Shown: positions 24,560 through 34,178 of the stretch, piece after piece | Layout of the letters: each line of letters begins with the position of its first letter | Position numbering within the stretch: the first letter of the stretch is position 1 | Source of the DNA: Verrucomicrobiaceae bacterium | GTDB taxonomy: Bacteria > Verrucomicrobiota > Verrucomicrobiia > Verrucomicrobiales > V1-33 | DNA length: 46,020 nt | Direction of reading: 5' to 3' | NCBI GenBank assembly: GCA_027483175.1 | Contig: JAIXVE010000166.1 | Span: 1-46,020, forward strand | Notes under the pieces: model-generated | Told to the model about the DNA's origin: nothing | What the model saw: the letters and a program-made list of their open reading frames with translations, nothing else | Databases searched by the model: none | Position numbers and translations under genes: made by a program

Positions 24560-27283
24560 ATGAAGAGCCGTGCTGCGATTGTTGTTCTGCTGAGTTGTCT
24601 GGCGGTGAGAGCGGAGGTGCCGCTGGCGACGGGCGATACGTACCGGGTGGATGAGGATGGGGTGCTGGAGGTGGGGGTGGCGGAGGGTGTTAGTGCGAAT
24701 GATGCGCCGGGGAGTGCGCGGGAGCCGGCGGCGGGGCTGGTGGCGGCTCCGCTGCACGGGACGGTGGCGCTGAATCCTGACGGATCGTTCCGGTACGAGC
24801 CGGCGGCGGATTTTTTCGGGCCGGATCAGTTCAGTTATCGGGTGTTCGGGGACCGGGCGGTGACGGCTTTTGTGATTGATCCTGCGAATTCGCGGCTGAC
24901 GGTGGGGGCGACCCTGCGGGTGACATTTCAGGGTGTGCCGAGCATTTCGAGTGATTCGACGACGTCGGCGGTGACGGGGACGCTAGCGGCGGCGGTGGCA
25001 CCGGGGAATGCGCCGTTCAGTCTGGCGCAGGTGACGGATGTGGATGCGGTGCTGAGGGATGCGGTGCAGTTGAAGCTGGGGATCGGGTGTCTGCCGATCA
25101 TCAACACGTGTCTGGCGGGGATTCAGTTTGATGCGGCGGCGGGGGCGCTGGCGTTGAATCAGACGGCGGCGGGGGGTGTTAGTGCGGTGCGTGCGAACGG
25201 GGGATTTGATGTGGACGGGGCGCAGTTCGGGCTGGCTGGGGCTGGGACGATCAAGGGGACCGAGCAACTGGCGACGGTGCTGCCGGAGACGGGATTGCCG
25301 CTGGATTTTCCGCCGTTGCCGATGCCGTTCAACGGGCGGGTGACGGTGAGCGGGGGGAAGGTTAGGCTGGAGATGCAGATCAATTTCCGGGGGACGGTGT
25401 CGGTGGATGCGGAGACGAGCCTGGGGATCAGTGTTAGTGGAGTGATTCGGGGGGAGGCGGCGCTGCCGCTGCCGGCGGTGGAGATGTCGGAACCGGCGGT
25501 GGTGTCGGTGCGGGTGAGGCCGGTGAATGATGCGCCGGTGGCGGGAGGGGACGGGTATCTGGTGAGGGCTGGGACGGTGCTGGATGTGCCGGCGAGCGGG
25601 AGTCAGAGTGTGCAGACCCTGGTGGCGGCGGGGTCGGTGTGGAAGTATCTGCACAATGGGAGTGATCCTGGGCGGGCGTGGAAGTCGTGGAGTTTCAATG
25701 ATGCGGGGTGGCTGAGCGGGGCGGCGGAGTTAGGGTACGGGGATGGCGGGCTGCCGGAGAACCGGGCGGAGGCGACGAATATCCGGAGTGGTGCGGCGCA
25801 TGTGACGGCGTGGTTCCGGCGGGAGTTTCAGTTGAGTGATGTGAATGCGACGCGGAGTGTGCAGTTGGAGCTGCTGCGGGATGACGGGGCGGCGGTGTAT
25901 CTCAACGGGTTTGAGGTGACGCGGCAGAATCTGGCGGCGGGGGCGGGGCCGAACACGCTAGCGTTGAGTCGGATCCCGAATGCGGACGAGACGCGGTATT
26001 TTCCGGCGGTGGTGCCGCCGGGGTTGCTGCTGGAGGGGAAGAACGTGCTGGCGGTGGAGGTGCACCAGTTTTCGACGACTGATTTTTTCAGCATTGTGCC
26101 GCCGGTGGTGGATCGGGCGGATGTGAGTTTCAATCTGCGGATGACGCGGGAGCGCGGGCTGACGGGAGTGCTAGCGAATGACCGGGATGTGGATTCGACG
26201 GGGCTGACGGTGTCGCTGGCGGGGCAGGCGGGGCGGGGGACGGTGGAGTTAGGGAGTGACGGGGCGTTCCGGTACACGCCGGAGGCTGGGTTTACGGGGA
26301 CGGATTCGTTTATTTACCGGATCAGCGATGGCGGGAGCGAGCTGGCGCGGGTGGCGCTGATCGGGGCGGGGTCGGTGTGGAAGTATGAGGACAACGGGAA
26401 TGATCTGGGGACGGCGTGGCGCGGGGTGGATTACGCGGATGGTTCGTGGGCGAGCGGGGCGGGGGAGATCGGGTACGGGGATGACAACACATTGGACGAC
26501 CGGGTGGAGACGACGAAGCTGACGTATCTGCTGAGCGTGCCGCCGGTAACGACGTATTTCCGTCGGGCGTTTTCGCTGCCGGTGCCGAAGGCGATGGTGC
26601 AGGGGTTGAGGTTGCGGCTGCTGCGGGATGACGGGGCGGCGGTGTATCTGAACGGGGTGGAAGTGGTGCGGGACAATCTGGCGTCGGGCGCGGGATTTGA
26701 TGCGGGGGCGACCCTGCCGGTGGAGGGGAGTGACGAGGGGCGGTATTTCGAGTATGTGATCCCGGCGGCGGGGATGGCGGCGCTGCGGGACGGGGTGAAT
26801 GTGCTAGCGGTGGAGCTGCATCAGAATCTGAATGTGAGCAACGATGCGAGTTTTGATGCGGAACTGCTGGCGGAGGCGGTGCCGGGGGCGCGGGTGACGC
26901 TGAATGTTCCGGCGGAGGATCTGGACGGGGACGGGATGAGTGATGTGTGGGAGCGGCAGTATGGGCTGGATTTTGCGGTGCCGGATGCGGACGCGGATGA
27001 CGATGGGGATCTGGTGGCGAACGGGGGTGAGTATGCGTGGGGGACGCATCCGAAGAACCGGTCGAGCCATCCCGAGTGCGAGGTGAGGGCGATGGGTGAG
27101 GGGAGGATGGCGCTGCGGGTGCCGACGGCGACGGGGCGGCGGTATGTGCTGCAGCGGTCGCGGGATTTGTCAGGATGGGAGGATGAGGGCGAGGCTCGGG
27201 ACGGGACGGGGAGCGAGCTGGAATTGCTGACCCCGGTGAATCCTGCGGAGCGGTTCTGGCGGGTGCGGGCGGTGGTGCCGTGA
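24560..27283 (+). CDS. Giant secreted protein with Ig-like/cadherin-like domains and duplicated beta modules
   Basis: 907 residues with a signal peptide (MKSRAAIVVLLSCLAVRA). Ig-like VCBS/Big_17-type domains carry the LNPDGSFRYEPAADFFGPD and GAFRYTPEAGFTGTDSF patterns. Two copies of a module of about 150 residues (near 355-505 and 610-780) begin GSVWKYLHNGSD and GSVWKYEDNGND and share LLRDDGAAVYLNG and NVLAVEVHQ; they resemble galactose-binding-like sandwiches. A calcium-type repeat DLDGDGMSDVWE and DADDDGD follows, then a C-terminal strand domain ending in PAERFWRVRAVVP. No catalytic motif is seen. It starts 14 bases after the fusion gene, so co-transcription is likely. Confidence 0.7.
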   Translation: MKSRAAIVVLLSCLAVRAEVPLATGDTYRVDEDGVLEVGVAEGVSANDAPGSAREPAAGLVAAPLHGTVALNPDGSFRYEPAADFFGPDQFSYRVFGDRAVTAFVIDPANSRLTVGATLRVTFQGVPSISSDSTTSAVTGTLAAAVAPGNAPFSLAQVTDVDAVLRDAVQLKLGIGCLPIINTCLAGIQFDAAAGALALNQTAAGGVSAVRANGGFDVDGAQFGLAGAGTIKGTEQLATVLPETGLPLDFPPLPMPFNGRVTVSGGKVRLEMQINFRGTVSVDAETSLGISVSGVIRGEAALPLPAVEMSEPAVVSVRVRPVNDAPVAGGDGYLVRAGTVLDVPASGSQSVQTLVAAGSVWKYLHNGSDPGRAWKSWSFNDAGWLSGAAELGYGDGGLPENRAEATNIRSGAAHVTAWFRREFQLSDVNATRSVQLELLRDDGAAVYLNGFEVTRQNLAAGAGPNTLALSRIPNADETRYFPAVVPPGLLLEGKNVLAVEVHQFSTTDFFSIVPPVVDRADVSFNLRMTRERGLTGVLANDRDVDSTGLTVSLAGQAGRGTVELGSDGAFRYTPEAGFTGTDSFIYRISDGGSELARVALIGAGSVWKYEDNGNDLGTAWRGVDYADGSWASGAGEIGYGDDNTLDDRVETTKLTYLLSVPPVTTYFRRAFSLPVPKAMVQGLRLRLLRDDGAAVYLNGVEVVRDNLASGAGFDAGATLPVEGSDEGRYFEYVIPAAGMAALRDGVNVLAVELHQNLNVSNDASFDAELLAEAVPGARVTLNVPAEDLDGDGMSDVWERQYGLDFAVPDADADDDGDLVANGGEYAWGTHPKNRSSHPECEVRAMGEGRMALRVPTATGRRYVLQRSRDLSGWEDEGEARDGTGSELELLTPVNPAERFWRVRAVVP

Positions 27284-27288
27284 GGTGA

Positions 27289-27963
27289 TTACGAGTTAGG
27301 GAAGGGGGAGAAGAGAGCGGGGAGTTCGGCGGGATGGGAGACGAGGAGGCGGGCACCGAAGGCTTCGAGTTCGGAGGCTGGGCGGAAGCCCCATGTGACG
27401 CCGATGGGGAACATGCCGGCGGCGGTGGCGGTTTCCATGTCGGTGCGGGTGTCGCCGATGAAGGCGATGGAGGCTGGGGGGAGGTTGAGGGCGGCGGCGA
27501 TTTCGAGGGCGGCGGCGGGGTCGGGTTTGCGAGGGACGGAGTCGCGCTGGCCGAGGACCGGGTGGAATTGGTGGGAGATGAGGTGATGGGCGACGCACTG
27601 GAGGGTGAAGTGGTGCGCTTTGTTGGAGAGGATGGCGATGGGGATGTGAGCGGCGGCGAGGGAGCGGAGGGCGTCGTCGATGCCGGGGTAGGGTTGGGAT
27701 TTGAGGTTCCAGCGGCGGGCGTAGGCTGCCTTGTAGAGGTCGAGGACGGCGGTGACGGCGGCGGGGTCGTTCTGGACTTGTGAGGGGAGGATGCGCTGGA
27801 TGAGGACGTGCATGCCGTCGCCGACGAAGGTGCGGTAGGCTTCGACTGGGTGGGTGGGGAAGCCTGCGGCGGCGAGGGCTTCGTTGGCGGAGTCGGCGAG
27901 GTCGTCGAGAGTGTCGAGGAGGGTTCCGTCGAGGTCGAAGATGGCGGCGTGGAGAGGAGGCAT
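27289..27963 (-). CDS. HAD-family phosphatase (phosphoglycolate phosphatase-like)
   Basis: 224 residues. Motif I is FDLDGTLLDT with the nucleophile Asp; motif II is ILSNKAH; motif III is RKPDP; motif IV is FIGDTRTDM. The helical cap insert between motifs I and II matches the Gph/PGPase subfamily that hydrolyses 2-phosphoglycolate. Related HAD phosphatases with other substrates cannot be ruled out. ATG at 27963 opens MPPLHAAIFDLDG. It converges with the giant Ig-like gene; the stop codons lie 5 bases apart, with no terminator visible between. Confidence 0.85.
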   Translation of the reverse strand: MPPLHAAIFDLDGTLLDTLDDLADSANEALAAAGFPTHPVEAYRTFVGDGMHVLIQRILPSQVQNDPAAVTAVLDLYKAAYARRWNLKSQPYPGIDDALRSLAAAHIPIAILSNKAHHFTLQCVAHHLISHQFHPVLGQRDSVPRKPDPAAALEIAAALNLPPASIAFIGDTRTDMETATAAGMFPIGVTWGFRPASELEAFGARLLVSHPAELPALFSPFPNS

Positions 27964-28009
27964 GGGGGATGAGGTGGGGTGGGGGGAGTGGTGGTGCAAG
28001 GGGTTGGGG

Positions 28010-28048
28010 AAAAAAGCGCGGGCGCACCCTGAGGAGGGTGCGCCCGCG
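28010..28048 (-). terminator. Rho-independent terminator after the MocA-type oxidoreductase
   Basis: Perfect 13-bp stem (CGCGGGCGCACCC on the plus strand, 28017-28029, with its complement at 28036-28048) and a 6-base loop. On the minus strand it is followed by a run of T (28010-28015). It lies about 32 bases after the stop of the oxidoreductase gene and upstream of the HAD gene. Confidence 0.9.
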
Positions 28049-28079
28049 GCGGAATGGTCAGGAAGACCCTGTGAGGAGG

Positions 28080-29504
28080 TCAGCTGATTTTGATGTCCCA
28101 GCCCTTACGGTAGTCCTTGGTGACCCACTTGTTGGCGGCTGGGTTGTTCTTGAACTGGATGTTTGGAGCATCCCATTCGAGAGCGCTGCCTTTGCCGACG
28201 CGGAGGGCGACATTGCCGAGGAGGATGGTTTCGGTGAATGGGGCGGCGTAGAGGAAGTTGGAGCCTGGGCTGTCCCATGGCTTGATGCCGAGGGCGGCGG
28301 CGCGCCACTCGTTCCAGTGGTCCTGTTCGTTGCCGCCGAGGGGGAGGCGTTCGAGGAGCTGTGGTGGGTTGCCGACTTCCTTGGCTTTGCTGAGCGGGAG
28401 GACGCGGGAGTTGTCGCCGTAGTCGCCGGATACGAGGAGACTGGCCTTGCTGCCGACGTAGACGTTGCCGCTCTTGGGGAGGTTCATCGGTTTGCCGTCT
28501 GGCATGGCGAGGAGTTCCTTGGGGATGCGGGTGTGGGCGAGGTCGGCGGCGTCGACGTCCTTGCCTTCGGCGTTTTTGAGTTTGCCGTCGTACCAGTAGA
28601 CATCGAAGGCTGGGCGGTCTTTGCCGTTAGGGAGTTTACCGGCGGCGTAGCTCCATTTGATGATGGAGCCGAGGGGGAACTGGTCGTCGCTGTGGCCGTT
28701 GATTTCGAGGACTTCGACCTTGGTGGGGAAGCCTGGATTCATGCTCATGAAGATGCTGTCCATGGTGTGGCAGGCCATGTCGGCGAGGGCGCCGCCGCCG
28801 AAGTCGTAGAAGCCGCGCCATTTGAAGGGATGGTAGACATCCTTTTTGAAGGGGCGCATGGGGGCTGGCCCGATCCAGAGGTCCCAGTCGATGTTGTCGG
28901 GGACGGAGTCTTCGCCGGCTGGGCGTGGGCCGCCTTGAGGCCAGATGGGGCGGTTGGAGAAGCAGTGGATTTCGGTGACATCGCCGAGGAGGCCGCCGTT
29001 GACGAATTCGTAGATGCGGCGGTTGCCGTTATTGGCGTGGCCCTGGTTGCCCATTTGAGTGGCGACCTTGTATTTCTTGGTGCCTTCGAGGAGCTGGCGA
29101 GCTTCCCAGACCGTGTGGACGAGGGGTTTCTGGGTGTAGCAGGCCTTGCCGGCCATGAGGCCGAGGGCAGTGGGCATGTAGTGCTGGTGGTCCGGGGTGG
29201 TGACGACGATGGCGTCGTAGTCCTTTTCCTTGTCGAAGAGCTGGCGGTAGTCCTGATAGCCCTTGGCGTCTTTCCATGTGCCGAGGACGCCGCCCCATGA
29301 GTTTTTGTCGATTTCTGCGAAGCAGGTGCAGATATCGCCGGCGGTTTTGGCGGTGTTGACCTGGGCTCCGGCTTTACCGCCAGCGGCGATGAAGGCGAGG
29401 CGGAGTTTGTCGCCCTTGTTCTGGGCGTGGAGAATGTTGAATCCGAGAGCGCCGGTGGCGAGACCGGCGGACTTGATGAAGGATCGACGAGAGGTGTGGT
29501 TCAT
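28080..29504 (-). CDS. Tat-exported Gfo/Idh/MocA family oxidoreductase
   Basis: 474 residues. A twin-arginine signal TSRRSFIKSAGLATGALG starts the protein, so it is exported folded. The Rossmann N-terminal domain carries IAAGGKAGAQVN in the place of the usual GxGxxG nucleotide loop, and the catalytic EKP motif is QKPLVHT. The C-terminal domain includes GWRGF-like WRGFYDFGGGALADMACH. It belongs to the large verrucomicrobial/planctomycete group of periplasmic sugar oxidoreductases; substrate unknown. The ATG is preceded by AAGGATT. It diverges from the giant gene at 29721 across about 216 bases with no other feature. Codons end mostly in C. Confidence 0.88.
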   Translation of the reverse strand: MNHTSRRSFIKSAGLATGALGFNILHAQNKGDKLRLAFIAAGGKAGAQVNTAKTAGDICTCFAEIDKNSWGGVLGTWKDAKGYQDYRQLFDKEKDYDAIVVTTPDHQHYMPTALGLMAGKACYTQKPLVHTVWEARQLLEGTKKYKVATQMGNQGHANNGNRRIYEFVNGGLLGDVTEIHCFSNRPIWPQGGPRPAGEDSVPDNIDWDLWIGPAPMRPFKKDVYHPFKWRGFYDFGGGALADMACHTMDSIFMSMNPGFPTKVEVLEINGHSDDQFPLGSIIKWSYAAGKLPNGKDRPAFDVYWYDGKLKNAEGKDVDAADLAHTRIPKELLAMPDGKPMNLPKSGNVYVGSKASLLVSGDYGDNSRVLPLSKAKEVGNPPQLLERLPLGGNEQDHWNEWRAAALGIKPWDSPGSNFLYAAPFTETILLGNVALRVGKGSALEWDAPNIQFKNNPAANKWVTKDYRKGWDIKIS

Positions 29505-29720
29505 GGGATTGGAATCCTTAACGGGGGAGTTTGGTCAATGCGAGGCAGACAAGGTATGCCTGCGGGGGAAGAATTCAATCAGGCGGAGGGGCGGCGCGCC
29601 AGCGGTTTTTTCCCGGCATCACGGGAGACGGTTCATGGGGTGTTCATGTGAGCGGGGGGGCGGGGAGAACTTTTTTTGCGGAGGTGCAAGGTTTCGGAGG
29701 GAGCGGGCGAAGAAGCGGGC

Positions 29721-32700
29721 ATGAGTACCAGAACAACAACGATGACATGCCTAGTGGGTGTCCTTGCCGCTGTGGCGGCGAGGGCGGAGACGATTCAGTT
29801 TGATGACCAGGTGCCGGGGACGGTGCTGGTGAATCAGTATCCGGCGGTGAGTTTTCTAAGTGGGCCGGTGGTGACGGCGCATGCGTATGTGAGCAAGTGG
29901 CAGTGCCTTGCGCAGGTGGAGCCGACGACGGCGAAGAGCACGGATGGTGGTGGGGCGGTGGGGTTGAATTTCGGGGTGCCGCAGAGCCGGGTGCGGTTGC
30001 GGGCGGGTTATGCGCTGGATCCGGGGGCGACGAAGGGCGGGCCGGCGACGATCACGGTGACGGCGTGGGGGTATGACAACAAGACGGCGACGTGGTATGT
30101 GGCGGGGACGAGTACGGGGACGGTGGCTGGGCCGGGGATGTTTACGACGATTGAGGTGTGTCGGCCGTTTACGGGTGACATTGCGGGACTGGACATTGAG
30201 GCGAGCGGGTCGCGGATCGAGCTGGTGGACAACCTTGAGTTTTTCAGTGATGCGGGATCACCGGTGTGGACGGTGAAGTTTGATGATGTGCCTGCGGGGT
30301 CGCTGGTGACGGGGCAGTATCCGGGGGTGCAGTTTACGGATGCGGCGCGTGCGGTGACGGCGGAATCGATGGGTGCGACGGCGGCGAGTGCGCCGCAGGT
30401 GGTGAGGGCGGATTATGGATCGGAGAGTCACACGCAGGATTTCAGTTTCGAGCTGGAGCCGCCGCAGGGGGCGGTGAAGCTGCTGACGGGTTATCCCGGG
30501 TCGGCGTGGGACGGGCATCCGATGACGGTGCGGGTGACGGCGTACAACAGCACCGGGGTGGAGTTAGGGAGGGTGGAGCGGACGTATGCAGCGGTGCGGC
30601 CGCTAACTGATCCGGTGTCGATCTGCCGGTGGGATCAGCGGGACATTGCGAAGGTGTCGGTGCATTTTCTGGGGGCGGGCGGGGTGGCGCGGAGTCTGGG
30701 TGGCGAGGAATGTTTTGATAATCTGCAGTTCGGGCCGGTGGATCCTGCGTCGCTGAATGACGGGACGGCACCGCAGGTGTACATTTCTGCGCCGGCGGGA
30801 GCGGATGTGAGTGAGGTGATGGCGACGCCGGATGACAACACGCGGACGTTTGCGCTGGATGCGTATTCGTTTGAGGACGTGAGCCTGGCGGAGATGTGGG
30901 TGACGCAGGAGAATGTGGCGACGGGGGCGGTGACGACGATTCCGCTGACGTTCACGCAGCGCGGGGAGATTCCGAGTTACACGCCGCCTGGGGGTGCGCC
31001 GGTGGCGGTGCCTGCGGGGTATGAGGTGCAGACGGCGACGACATTGATCACGTATGGGGCGGGGAGCTGGCGGTTCCGGGTGTATGCGAGGGACACGGCG
31101 GGGAATGTGTCAGTGGTGAGCGGGGCGAATGAGCGGGTGCGTTCGCTGGTGCCATTGGGGGCGTCGGTGTACACGCCGAATACCGGGGAGATTACGTTCA
31201 TGGGGTTGGCAGCGGAGCCGTCGCTGGGGATGTCGTGGGCACCGCCGGCGTCGGCGATGGTGACTAACTATACGTTGAGAGGCGAGCGGCTGCATCGTGA
31301 CAGCCGGGTGATTTTTGTGAGGGGGCAGAGCAGTGAGGCGCCGTGGAGCCGGGAGAGTTACATGGCACCGGTGGTGAGCGGGTCGCTGAGGGGTGACCGG
31401 ACGGCGGTGGAGGTGATGATTCCGGGGGTCTGCACGAATATTGCGGCGAACGAGGGTGCGAATCAGTGGGAGATGTGGGTGAGGGATTTCTGGGCGCGGC
31501 CTGGAGCGGTGGAGTGGACGAAGCTAGGGAATGTGAGGGTGGGGCCGTGGTATCCGGAGATGTACGGGTATTCGTTTGCGAATGTGGGGGACAATTCGTT
31601 CGGGCTGGCGGCATTCGACTGCATCTACGGGAGGACGCTGATGTTCGGCGGCGGGCGGAGCGGGATCCGCAATCCTAGCCGGATGCTGTTTGCGCCGGTG
31701 GGGCTGCCGATTCTGTCGGAGGGGGAAGGGCATTGTTTCGGGTTCAGCATGACGGCTGCGCACATGAGGCGGGGCTGGCTGAATCCGCGGTTTTACGGGC
31801 GGCCGGATGCGGTGACGGCGAATGAGATTCCGGAGCTTGGGACGGACACTTACCGTGGTGGGGATCTGTTTGAGCTGGCGCTGCCGGGGAGTCTGTTTGC
31901 GCAGATCATGGCGTTTCACGGCGGGCAGTTGAGTGACGAGGTGATTCACCATGTGCTGGGGCAGATGAGCGGCGGGTTTTCGTGGCGTGGGAATCCGAAT
32001 GCGACGCTGGAGCGGATCCGGGCGAATCCGCATGATTACATTGTGACGATGCTGTCGGTGGATGAGTTGTCGCGGTCGCATGTGCTGACGCCGTATGCGG
32101 TGCGGGACATTGACGGGACGACGTCGGAGATTCTGGTGTATGACAGCAATTTTCCGGGGAATCCTGCGGCGAGTGGGAATGGGAGGCAGAACTTCCTGCG
32201 CGAGGCTTGCCGGAACACGCGGATTCTGGTGAACCGGGTGACGAACACGTACAGCTATTGCCTGAACGATCCGTTCCGGGGGCCTCAGGGCACGTATCTG
32301 TCAGGGACTGGGTTGTATACGATACCGGTGAACATGTTCCTTGGCGATCGGACCCCGCCGGGGATCGCTCGGTTGTTGGGTCGGGCGCTGATGATGCTGG
32401 TGGCTGGCGATGCGCTGCCGCGGTATGAGGGGGCGGGAGGAGCGGTCGGGTTCAACGCGGATGGGTCGGAAGTGTACACATTGAGCGGGGCGTATGTGAT
32501 GCCGCTGAGTGACGGGATTCCGGCGACTGTGGGGGCGTCGCCGTTCACGACGGTGGTGCCGGGGACGGGGATCGGGCAGATTGAGGCAAAGGTGCGATAC
32601 ACGGGGAGCACGGGGCATTTCTATGCGGCGGACAGCGGGGTGGTGTTTCAGTTATCGTCGACTGGGGCGACGGCTGGGGAGACGGATCGGGTGGTGATTG

Positions 32701-33479
32701 ACCGGGCGGTGACGCCGCTGGATGGGGTGGCGCTGATTCCGGGTGGGAATGGGCGGACGTGGTATCCGAGGGTAGGGATTGAGAGTGCGGACGGGAGTGC
32801 GCTGGCGTGGCGGGTGCTAGGGTTGCGGCTGGAAGCGGGCGAGCGGGTGGAGTTTGCGCCGCGGACGGGGTCGGAGGGAGGCGGGGACGAATGGCTGGAC
32901 TTGCGGAATCGGAGTGGGCGGGCGCTGGAATTCCGGCTAGTGCTGGAGCGAGGGACGGTGGCGTCGAGTGCGCCGGATGCGGCGAGTTACGGGCCGTTCA
33001 CGATTCCTGCGGGGGGAAATGTGAGGCTTTATCCGCTGGCTGGGGGGCGGATGAATTATTCGGTCGATGCGAATGCGGACGGAGTGCCGGAGACGGTGGA
33101 CGGCTTCAGTGGCGGGGCGCTCTACAGCGGGCAGGTGGCGGTGGCGGGGAGTGATTGCGACGCGAACGGTGTGCCGGATGCGCTGGACATTGCGGAGGGC
33201 CGGGTGGCGGACCGGAACGGGAATCTGATTCCGGATTCGTGCGAGAGTGCCCCTGCTGCGGTGGTGACGCTGGTGGCGGTGAACCGGAAGGCTAGTGGCA
33301 ATGCGGTGACGCTGTCGATTGAGGGGACGCCTGGGACGACGTGGACGCTTGAGCGTTCCAGTGATCTGGTGAAATGGGCGGCGGTGGAGACGGTGACGAT
33401 GACGGCGGGTGCGGTGAACCGGACGGTATCGGAGCCGGCGGATGCGCTGCGAGTTTTCTATCGCCTGCGGCACGACTGA
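29721..33479 (+). CDS. Giant secreted protein with papain-like Cys/His/Asp centre and calcium repeats
   Basis: 1252 residues with a signal peptide (MSTRTTTMTCLVGVLAAVAARA). Residues to about 200 and about 200-350 form two repeated beta domains starting FDDQVPGTVLVNQYPAV and FDDVPAGSLVTGQYPGV. Ig-like strands follow. In the middle, GEGHCFGFSM (C672), SHVLTPYAV (H787) and LVYDSNFPG (D808) occur in the order and spacing of papain-like cysteine peptidases. The C-terminus has a DCDANGVPDALDIAEG and DRNGNLIPDSC calcium-type repeat. Peptidase activity is inference from three motifs. It ends 18 bases before a terminator, then an ECF sigma gene. Confidence 0.65.
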   Translation: MSTRTTTMTCLVGVLAAVAARAETIQFDDQVPGTVLVNQYPAVSFLSGPVVTAHAYVSKWQCLAQVEPTTAKSTDGGGAVGLNFGVPQSRVRLRAGYALDPGATKGGPATITVTAWGYDNKTATWYVAGTSTGTVAGPGMFTTIEVCRPFTGDIAGLDIEASGSRIELVDNLEFFSDAGSPVWTVKFDDVPAGSLVTGQYPGVQFTDAARAVTAESMGATAASAPQVVRADYGSESHTQDFSFELEPPQGAVKLLTGYPGSAWDGHPMTVRVTAYNSTGVELGRVERTYAAVRPLTDPVSICRWDQRDIAKVSVHFLGAGGVARSLGGEECFDNLQFGPVDPASLNDGTAPQVYISAPAGADVSEVMATPDDNTRTFALDAYSFEDVSLAEMWVTQENVATGAVTTIPLTFTQRGEIPSYTPPGGAPVAVPAGYEVQTATTLITYGAGSWRFRVYARDTAGNVSVVSGANERVRSLVPLGASVYTPNTGEITFMGLAAEPSLGMSWAPPASAMVTNYTLRGERLHRDSRVIFVRGQSSEAPWSRESYMAPVVSGSLRGDRTAVEVMIPGVCTNIAANEGANQWEMWVRDFWARPGAVEWTKLGNVRVGPWYPEMYGYSFANVGDNSFGLAAFDCIYGRTLMFGGGRSGIRNPSRMLFAPVGLPILSEGEGHCFGFSMTAAHMRRGWLNPRFYGRPDAVTANEIPELGTDTYRGGDLFELALPGSLFAQIMAFHGGQLSDEVIHHVLGQMSGGFSWRGNPNATLERIRANPHDYIVTMLSVDELSRSHVLTPYAVRDIDGTTSEILVYDSNFPGNPAASGNGRQNFLREACRNTRILVNRVTNTYSYCLNDPFRGPQGTYLSGTGLYTIPVNMFLGDRTPPGIARLLGRALMMLVAGDALPRYEGAGGAVGFNADGSEVYTLSGAYVMPLSDGIPATVGASPFTTVVPGTGIGQIEAKVRYTGSTGHFYAADSGVVFQLSSTGATAGETDRVVIDRAVTPLDGVALIPGGNGRTWYPRVGIESADGSALAWRVLGLRLEAGERVEFAPRTGSEGGGDEWLDLRNRSGRALEFRLVLERGTVASSAPDAASYGPFTIPAGGNVRLYPLAGGRMNYSVDANADGVPETVDGFSGGALYSGQVAVAGSDCDANGVPDALDIAEGRVADRNGNLIPDSCESAPAAVVTLVAVNRKASGNAVTLSIEGTPGTTWTLERSSDLVKWAAVETVTMTAGAVNRTVSEPADALRVFYRLRHD

Positions 33480-33496
33480 ACCTTATGAATGCGGGT

Positions 33497-33540
33497 GCTT
33501 CCGCGGGTGCGCCACGAGCGGCCCGCGGAAGCGCTCTTTT
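33497..33540 (+). terminator. Rho-independent terminator after the giant papain-like protein
   Basis: GCTTCCGCGGG (33497-33507) pairs perfectly with CCCGCGGAAGC (33522-33532) over 11 bp with a 14-base loop, followed by GCTCTTTT. It sits between the stop at 33479 and the sigma ATG at 33552, so the two genes are probably not one operon. Confidence 0.85.
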
Positions 33541-33551
33541 CTGATCTGACG

Positions 33552-34178
33552 ATGACTGGACCCACTACTGAGACTGCCGGCGGAGCGGATGATTCGCTGC
33601 GGACGCGGCAGAGTCTGCTGACGCGGCTGAAGGATTGGAATGACCATGCCGGGTGGCGGGAGTTTTTCGACACGTACTGGCGGCTGATTTACAATGTGGC
33701 GAGGAAGTCGGGGCTGGGGGATCAGGACGCGCAGGATCTGGTGCAGGATGTGCTGCTGGGGGTGGCGAAGCAGATGCCTGAGGGGCGGTATGACAGGTCG
33801 AAGGGTCGGTTCAAGCAGTGGCTGTGCGGGATTGTGAGGCACCGGATTGTGGATCACTGGCGGAAGCACGGGAAGGCGCTGGCGCTGACGGGTCCGATGC
33901 CGGAGCGGGATTCGCAGCTGGGGGCGGGGGAATCGGATCTGGAGCGCGTGTGGCAGAGCGAGTGGGCGGCGAGCCTGCTGACGGCGGCGTTAGGGAGGGC
34001 TCAGGAGAAGGTGAGTGCGCGGAATTTTCTGATTTATGATCTGAGTGTGGTCCGGGAGACCCCGACGGCGCGGATCTGTGAGATGCTAGGGGTGAGTGCG
34101 GCGCAGGTGTTTCTGGTGAGGCACCGGGTGGGGCGGCTGGTGCGGAGTGAACTGCGGAGTCTGGAGGAAGGGGCATGA
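33552..34178 (+). CDS. ECF-type sigma factor linked to a Ser/Thr kinase
   Basis: 208 residues. The start resembles the planctomycete/verrucomicrobial sigma group: TRQSLLTRLKDWNDHAGWREFFDTYW, then region 2 (DAQDLVQDVLLGVAKQMP, GRFKQWLCGIVRHRIVDHWR) and region 4 (TARICEMLGVSAAQVFLVRHR). ATG at 33552 begins MTGPTTE; the upstream extension covers the terminator. Its stop overlaps the kinase start as ATGA, so translation is coupled. No anti-sigma gene is present. Sigma factors of such pairs are known to be activated by phosphorylation in some bacteria (EcfP/PpkT of Vibrio), which fits this layout. Confidence 0.88.
   Translation: MTGPTTETAGGADDSLRTRQSLLTRLKDWNDHAGWREFFDTYWRLIYNVARKSGLGDQDAQDLVQDVLLGVAKQMPEGRYDRSKGRFKQWLCGIVRHRIVDHWRKHGKALALTGPMPERDSQLGAGESDLERVWQSEWAASLLTAALGRAQEKVSARNFLIYDLSVVRETPTARICEMLGVSAAQVFLVRHRVGRLVRSELRSLEEGA

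Noticed and set aside
27969-29300. 443-codon plus-strand frame opposite the MocA oxidoreductase
   Set aside because: Translation is Ala/Val/Glu/Gly/Asp-rich and mirrors the minus-strand gene, which has a Tat signal and family motifs.
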